Origin: Cordia subcordata
Taxonomy: Eukaryota; Streptophyta; Magnoliopsida; Boraginales; Cordiaceae
Assembly (NCBI GenBank): GCA_028554755.1
Contig: JAPTOF010000004.1
Coordinates: 19,772,001-19,836,000 of the forward strand
Length of the DNA stretch: 64,000 bases
Direction: 5' to 3'
Shown: piece after piece, positions 58,762 through 64,000 of the stretch
How positions within the stretch are numbered: position 1 is the first letter of the stretch
Layout: every line of letters starts with the position of its first letter
The notes under the pieces: generated by a model
The model's input: only the letters and a program-made list of their open reading frames with translations
What the model was told of the DNA's origin: nothing
Databases searched by the model: none
Made by a program: the position numbers and the translations under genes

Positions 58762-60132
58762 ATGATCCCTAAAATCAAATTCTCTCAGAGTGCTTGTGAT
58801 TTTCATCTTATAAGCTATTCTAATTTTATGTATAAGGTTTTTGCCAAAGTTTTGTCTAACAGGTTTGGGCCTTTTATGAGCAAAATTGTTGCACCTACTC
58901 AATCGGCTTTTATCCCAGGGGAAGTTATACATGACAATATCCTTATTGCCCAAGAAATAATCTACTGCCTCAAAAGGCATAAGAAATTAAAAAAATGCTT
59001 TGCAATTTTGAAAGCTAACATGAGTAAGGTTTATGATCGAGTTGAATGGGATTTCCTTGAAGGAGTGCTTTTGAAAATGGGCTTTCATGCAAAATGGGTG
59101 AAATGCATTATGAAATGTGTTACCACTATCTCTTAACAAATCATTTTTAATGGCTCATTCTCTAATTGCTTTTTCCCCTCAAGAGGAATAAGGCAGGGTG
59201 ACCCCGTGTCCCCTTTCTTATTTTCTATTCTGTCATGCCCCCAAGCCCAAGCTCGAGAAATGAGACTGGTGTAGTGAGTATAACCAATAACTACTTGGCC
59301 CTCTAATCAACTAGTCCAAAATGGTTAACCTAAGTTATTAGTTATACCTATTCCACCCATTTATAAACAAGTCATAAGTCATCCTAAAAATTGATGTAGG
59401 ATATCACATATCCTCTCTCAAGCGCTCTCTTGGTTGATTTCATGGCAACTTAGTAGGAATCAACTCTTTGGGTTGAGGATCAATAAAGATTGCCCTCCCT
59501 CACTCATTTGCTTTTTGCAAATGACTTCTTGTTCTTCTTGGAAGCTAATTATAAACATGCTTTCGCCTTGCAGGATGCCTTGTATTGATATTGCTTTGCT
59601 TCGGGACAACCTTTGAATCTTAACAAATCTTCAATTTTTTTTTTAGCCCTAATACGCCAAGTGGAATAAAAAAAGGACTTGTGGAGATTTTCAGGATTAA
59701 TGTGATTGATAATTTGGGTCTTTACCTCGGGCTACCCAATAAGTGAGGTAACTTAAAAGTCAAGGCGCTCAAATGTAGATTCGGTCTTTAAAAAGCTTGA
59801 AGGCTGGCAATCTCTCCTCCTTCTAGATGGACGAAAAGATGTGTTATTAAAAGCAGTCCTCCAAACAATTGCTACCTATGTGATATCATGTTTTATTCTC
59901 CCTAAGAGTACATGCAACCAATTAGCGTCATTCTTTGCAAAGTTTTCGTGGACAAAAAATGATAAACAAGGTATTCACTGGATTTCTTTGGAGAAAGTCT
60001 CATCCCCGAAATTGCTCGGAGGTATGGCTTTGAAGAATCTATGCTTTTATAACCTTGCCCTTATTACTAAACAATCATTTCCTGTCGACTCCACAAGCCT
60101 TGTTTATCAGGTTCTTAAAGCAATTTACTTCC
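58762..60132 (+). pseudogene. LINE ORF2: reverse transcriptase, interrupted and truncated
   Basis: 58762-59136 carries SYSNFMYKVFAKVLSNR and PTQSAFIPGEVIHDNIL, both standard plant L1 RT motifs. After a stop, RGIRQGDPVSPFLFSI at 59190-59235 leads into the short LTR. After it, LFANDFLFF-like text (59510-59530) is the catalytic box with Tyr-Ala-Asp-Asp decayed. 59841-60120 carries KAVLQTIATYVISCF and SLEKVSSPKLLGGMALKNL, then the copia LTR cuts in. Confidence 0.85.
59231..59408 (+). repeat. short LTR-like element, copy 2, inside the LINE
   Basis: 178 bp, starts TGTCATGCCCCCAAGCCCA and ends GATATCACA. It is flanked by TATTC and TATCC, a 5-bp target duplication with one change. Aligns with 36515-36700. 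It lies within the RT, between FLFSI and the following codons, so its borders are well fixed. Confidence 0.82.
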
Positions 60133-60423
60133 TGTTAAACGTGGCCCGTATTCTTGGGCCCCTTATTCACTTATTACCTTTTGTGGCCCATAATTAATTA
60201 GTTGCTTAATAGGTTTACGAAATCCTAGCACTATAAATATGTGGCAATCTTCATTACGTTAAGGTGTGAGAGAGAAACCAAAGTGTTAGCCTTGTAGCAT
60301 TCGTGATCAGTAATATAATTATTCTCTGTTGCCCGTGGACGTAGGCTTCAAAGCCGAACCACGTAATTTCTTGTGTCCGTTATTTCTTCTCGTATTCTTC
60401 ATGTTTGCATGTTTTTCCCAACA
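60133..60423 (+). repeat. 5' LTR of the copia element (291 bp)
   Basis: Begins TGTTAAACGTGGCCC, ends TTTTTCCCAACA. CTATAAATATG near 60231 is a likely TATA box. It cuts the LINE RT. The matching 3' LTR is not in the window. Confidence 0.83.
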
Positions 60424-60426
60424 AAC

Positions 60427-60438
60427 TGGTATCAGAGC
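60427..60438 (+). other. copia primer-binding site (initiator tRNA-Met)
   Basis: TGGTATCAGAGC, three bases after the LTR end. Confidence 0.9.
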
Positions 60439-61488
60439 ATAGGTATTAATCTGCTGCAAGGAAAAATAAAACTCATCGTACAAATAACGCTCAACCAAAC
60501 AAAGCCTTAGCCAAAATAAGTTTCAAGCCAAACAGAGCCTTGAAATCGCCATTGTTTGCCGAAATTGAAGCTTACGTTTTCATTAACGAAATTGCACAAT
60601 ATTGGTACCAAAAGTTTCCTCTCGAAGAGAAGAGTTGATTCGAGGTGCTTGTGTCAAGTTTCGGGGACCGGAATTGCAGTTTTTTAAAGCTCGAAGGTCA
60701 CGGGTTGCAAGCTTGACGGAGAAGGCATTTTTCGGCGTTAAATCAGAAATTAATTGATACTGGCGAGGTCTTCGTTAGACAAGGATCATTTTGGTGTGAT
60801 CGGCGTGGAGTTTGGTGGCCGGAGAAGCAAGAAAAAAAACAGGTCGGGTTGGCTGCGTGCTTGGGTCATCTAACGGGTGAAGAAGACAAGTTTTTTTTTT
60901 GGTTTGGGTTTTGTTTCTTTGTTTTGGGTTTCGGGTAGTTGATTTTTTCTTTTGGGTCGGGCAGGAAGTCTTGGGTTGGACCGGGGGGTTTGGGTTATTT
61001 TTTTAAAAAAAAAAAAATCCTGTTGGGCTCGGGTCGTGAATCGGGCCAAGGGTAGTGGCCTTGTTCATTTGTTCTGTTTTGGGTCTGAAAGTTTTTTTTT
61101 TGTTTTTGGGCTTGGCAAAATTTTTAAATTCTGGATTGGGCCTAGTCCAAGAAAAAAAAAACTGTTTTGACCTTTGACCGGCGTTGACCAGGGTTTGACC
61201 AGGGTTGACTTTGACCGTTGACCATTGACCAAGGGTTGACCGAGTTTGACCAAAGCCTTACCCAACGTTTTTCGACGTGCTGAGTCCGTTTTTGGCTCTG
61301 TTTTTCCAGATTCTGCTTCGAAGTACGTGTTTAGGGACAGTGTTGACTTTGACCAACAAGTTTGACTTTGACCGGTGTTGACCAAAGTTGACCAGGGGTG
61401 TTCCTAAGGTTTTTCGACGTGCTGAATCCGTTTTTGCAATCCATTGAGCCAAATTCAATCCCGAAGTGTGAGTTTTGAGCAAACGAAG
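60439..61488 (+). other. copia leader with a cluster of TTGAC motifs
   Basis: About 1 kb without a convincing ORF. It is GC-richer than the window average. Between 61165 and 61395 there are sixteen TTGAC(C/T) motifs in one orientation. A ~35-bp unit with TTTTTCGACGTGCTGA-TCCGTTTTTG is present twice (from 61266 and 61410). Confidence 0.75.
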
Positions 61489-62580
61489 ATGTCTTCCACA
61501 GGTGGAAAGTTTGAAATCGAGAAGTTTGACGGGAGAATGAGTTTCAGTCTTTGGAGGATCAGATTCAAGACATTTATGACAATGCAGGGACTTTGGAAAG
61601 TCATTGAAGGAGTGATCCCGGAAAAGATAGAACCAGCAACGAGAGAAGAACTCGAAGCGAAAGCCTTGAGTGCAATACATATGTCCGTGACAAATGAAGT
61701 ATTGCTGGAGATTGCTAAGAAGATGACAGCAGTTGAGGCTTGGAATACTTTGGTGGAATTGTATGCATCTAAATTTCTCACTAATCGCCTCTACTTGAAG
61801 AAGCGATTGTATCATCTTAGAATGAAAGAAGGTACCTCATTAAAACAACACCTTGATGAGTTTACCTCTTGTTTTATTGCTTTGAAGGATGTGGGTGTTA
61901 AAATTGATGACGAAGATCAAGCTATGATCGTATTATGCTCCTTACCACCTTCATATATGAACTTTGTGGACACTATGTTGTACAGAAGGGATAAAATTAT
62001 TTTTAAAGATGTGATTACTTCATTAAAATCGAAGGATCTTCAAACACATATTCCGGGACATAGGGAAGAAGTTCATGGGGAAGGTTTAGTGAGTAGAGGG
62101 AGATCGGAGAATAGAGGTGGATCTTCGGATAGAAAGAAAAGCAAGTCAAGGTCAAAATCAAGAGCAAGGAAGCTACGCTGTTTCGAGTGTGGTGAAAAGG
62201 GTCACATTAAGAAAGAATGTCCAAGACTGAGAAAAGGAAAGAAAAAGGTGGAGAATTCAGCTAATGTGGTGGAGAGTGCTGACAGTGATGGAGAGAACTT
62301 GAGTAGTAGTGGGGAAGTTTTGACTGTGAGTGGATCACAGTGGCAAAATCAATGGATTCTTGATACTGGTGCAACGTTCCATATGTGTCCTAGGCGCGAC
62401 TGGTTCTCTTCTTATTCCAAAAGAGAAGGGAAAGTCTTTCTAGGCAATGATCTTTCGTTAAAGGTGGAGGGAATGGGCATCATAAATATCAAGATGTTTG
62501 ATGGTATTACAAGATCTCTCGAGTGTTGGCATGTACCGGAGCTGAAGAAAAACTTGATTTCTCATGGATACAAATTCTGA
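61489..62580 (+). pseudogene. copia gag and start of protease
   Basis: Open for 363 codons from ATG 61489. The gag core has MSFSLWRIRFKTFM, KALSAIHMSVTNEVL, LYLKKRLYHLRMKEG and LCSLPPSYMNFVDTM (UBN2/gag family). A basic SR-like stretch at about residues 215-235 precedes the CCHC zinc knuckle (CFECGEKGHIKKEC). Protease begins with WILDTGATFHMCP (catalytic DTGA). The frame ends with TGA at 62578, where the normal reading would continue (KNLISHGYKF), so the polyprotein is cut there. Confidence 0.92.
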
Positions 62581-63434
62581 AGTGAGAATGGTGTCTTAAA
62601 GGTGACCAAAGGTGCAATTGTGCTCTTGAAAGGGAACTTGACTGGCGGCCTATATATCCTTCAAGGTAGTACAGTTACAGGTGTTGAGCTGTTACATCCG
62701 AGGAAAGTGATAATGACACTGCGCAGTTATGGCACAAAAGGTTGGGCCATATGAGCGAGAGGGGACTAACCGAGCTGAGCAAGAGGGATTTGCTTTATGG
62801 ACAAAGAACTGGAAAGCTTGAATTCTGCGAGCATTGTGTCTTTGGAAAGCAAATCAGGGTGAAGTTCAGTAAGGGGCAGGAGAACACCAAAGGCACACTT
62901 GATTATATTCATTCTGATCTTTAGGGTCCTAATAAAGTTCCTTCTAAGAAAGGTGCCAGGTATTACATCACTTTCATTGATGCATACTCTCGGATGGTGT
63001 GGGTATACTTCCTAAAAACTAAAGATGAGGCATTTTCAACATTTGTCGAGTGGAAGACGTTGATTGAGAAGCAGACTGGTAAACAAATTAAGCGTCTTAG
63101 GACTGACAATGGGTTGGAATATTGCAACAAAGAGTTTGATGAGTTCTGCAAGAAACATGGCATTGTGAGACACCGCACATGTGTAGAGACACCACAACAG
63201 AATGGAGTTGCAGAACGCATGAATAGAACTCTGGTGGAGAGAGCTCGTTGTATGCTCTCCCAATCTGGTTTGAGTCAAGACTTTTGGGCTGAAGCCGTCA
63301 ATACGGCATGCTACTTGGTGAATAGGTCTCCATCTAAAGCTATTGAATTGAAAACTCCTTTTGAGTTATGGTCTGGTAAGCCTACTGACTACTCTCGATT
63401 GAGGGTGTTCGGTTCCCTGCATACGCTCACGTGA
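62581..63434 (+). pseudogene. copia GAG-pre-integrase and integrase
   Basis: After the TGA a frame change precedes [16 protein letters not shown] (pre-integrase HxxH). CEHCVFGKQ gives the CxxC. Integrase catalytic Asp lies in YIHSDL (followed by a TAG, 62922-62924), the second in LRTDNGLEYCN, and the Glu in TPQQNGVAERMNRTL. The core is otherwise intact to 63434 (LRVFGS), where the frame shifts. Confidence 0.88.
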
Positions 63435-64000
63435 AGGATGGCAAGTTGGAGCGAGGGCAAAGAAATGCATATTTCTAGGCTATGCGTCGAGAGGAAAGGT
63501 TACAGTTGTGGTGCAGATCCAAAGTCTCCGTGTTTCCTCATCGCAGGATGTCACGTTCAATGAGTCTGCTTTATTAGACCAAGAAAAGGAGAAAGCGGTA
63601 GCTAATTTAGACCACGGTGTCAAAGAGCAGGTGGAGGTATTTTCTGATGTACCAAATGTTCCATCTAGCAATAGTAGCAGTCAAATTCAGCCGACTCAAC
63701 CAACTGAGGCACATGATCAAAATATGCCTGAACAACAGAAGTACAGTATTGCCACTGGGCGAGAAAGGAGACAGATTAGAGAGCCTCAAAGGTATGGATA
63801 CGCTGATCTTGTTGCTTATTCTTTGACTGTTGCCGAAACAATTGAAGGACATGAGCCAAATTCATACAAAGAGGCCATATCTGGGAAAGATTCTGCTCAG
63901 TGGGTGGGTGCCATGAGTGAGGAGATTGAGTCTCTTCATAAGAATCAAACATGGGAGCTTGTTGAATTGCCTAAGGGACAGCGAGTTGTCGGTTGCAAAT
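63435..64000 (+). pseudogene. copia integrase C-terminus and start of RT (cut by window end)
   Basis: After a frame change, KCIFLGYASRGKGY is the end of integrase. From about 63545 a single frame reads the Ser/Gln-rich linker and then the RT entry: NSYKEAISGKDSAQWVGAM, EEIESLHKNQTWELVELP. The window ends within RT. Confidence 0.82.

Larger units (their letters stand above)
54600..60132 (+). mobile_element. L1-type LINE, degenerate, with nested insertions
   Basis: Order: ORF1 with DUF4283-like part and zinc knuckle, ORF2 with AP endonuclease, then RT. It is interrupted by a MITE (55354-56390) and a short LTR (59231-59408), and cut at 60133 by a copia LTR. Its 5' end is uncertain (about 54540-54640), starting within 130 bp of the Tat 3' LTR. 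The 3' part, with the end of ORF2 and the poly-A tail, is not in the window. Confidence 0.87.
60133..64000 (+). mobile_element. Ty1/copia element, right end outside the window
   Basis: LTR 60133-60423, primer site, long leader, gag, protease, integrase and the start of RT. Gag is one clean frame while pol has stops and frame changes, so it is younger than the other copia here but not obviously active. Style is of the Tnt1/Tork-type. Confidence 0.9.

Noticed and set aside
61065..61815. Minus-strand ORFs of 106 and 185 codons in the copia leader/gag
   Set aside because: Shadows of the TTGAC-rich leader and of gag; no domain.

Overview
This is a window of nuclear DNA from a flowering plant, most likely a eudicot; the species cannot be named from the sequence. 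The evidence is an intron-containing cytosolic HSC70 gene, plant LTR retrotransposons of several lineages (Athila and Tat among Ty3/gypsy, plus Ty1/copia), an L1-type LINE, a TRIM, Helitrons, a PIF/Harbinger-type element and endogenous caulimovirids (pararetroviruses). Only two intact host genes are visible: HSC70 (minus strand, 12080-15014) and an 80-residue twin-CX9C protein (minus strand, coding part 38753-39102). Nearly everything else is mobile or viral and broken by stops, frame changes and deletions.

Layout. 1-8788: a rearranged endogenous caulimovirid. Its coat/protease/RT/RNase H frame and a second ORF lie between two inverted copies of the viral leader plus 5' ORF (1-822 and 7551-8689), and a second, diverged leader lies at 6815-7170. 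9426-11300: two TA-rich arrays flank a second viral relic in which a minus-strand RT piece abuts a plus-strand fragment. 12080-15200: HSC70 with a heat-shock-element promoter. 15943-17025: two Helitron-like elements end to end. 17870-27709: an Athila-like element on the minus strand, with a 348-bp TRIM in its integrase. 27994-35036: a degenerate Ty1/copia element on the minus strand with target duplication AAGTT. 36515-36700 and 59231-59408: two copies of one short LTR-like element. 38753-40200: the CX9C gene. 41744-54516: a 12.8-kb Tat-lineage element on the plus strand, with dual RNase H and an antisense ORF block, interrupted by a copia-type solo LTR (target duplication AACCA). About 54600-60132: an L1-type LINE split by a Harbinger-type MITE and a short LTR, and cut by a copia element that runs off the window (60133-64000).

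Relations. Nesting gives relative ages: the Athila body predates the TRIM; the Tat element predates its solo LTR; the LINE predates the MITE, the short LTR and the final copia. The least ordinary part is the caulimovirid locus. One 3.9-kb frame with only three nonsense codons, two leader types each with an initiator tRNA-Met primer site, no recognisable movement protein, a lysine-rich 5' ORF and head-to-head arms together suggest a recombined, possibly multi-component viral insertion. I saw no CRISPR array, rRNA gene or intact tRNA gene. All calls rest on reading motifs and repeats by eye; no database search was run.
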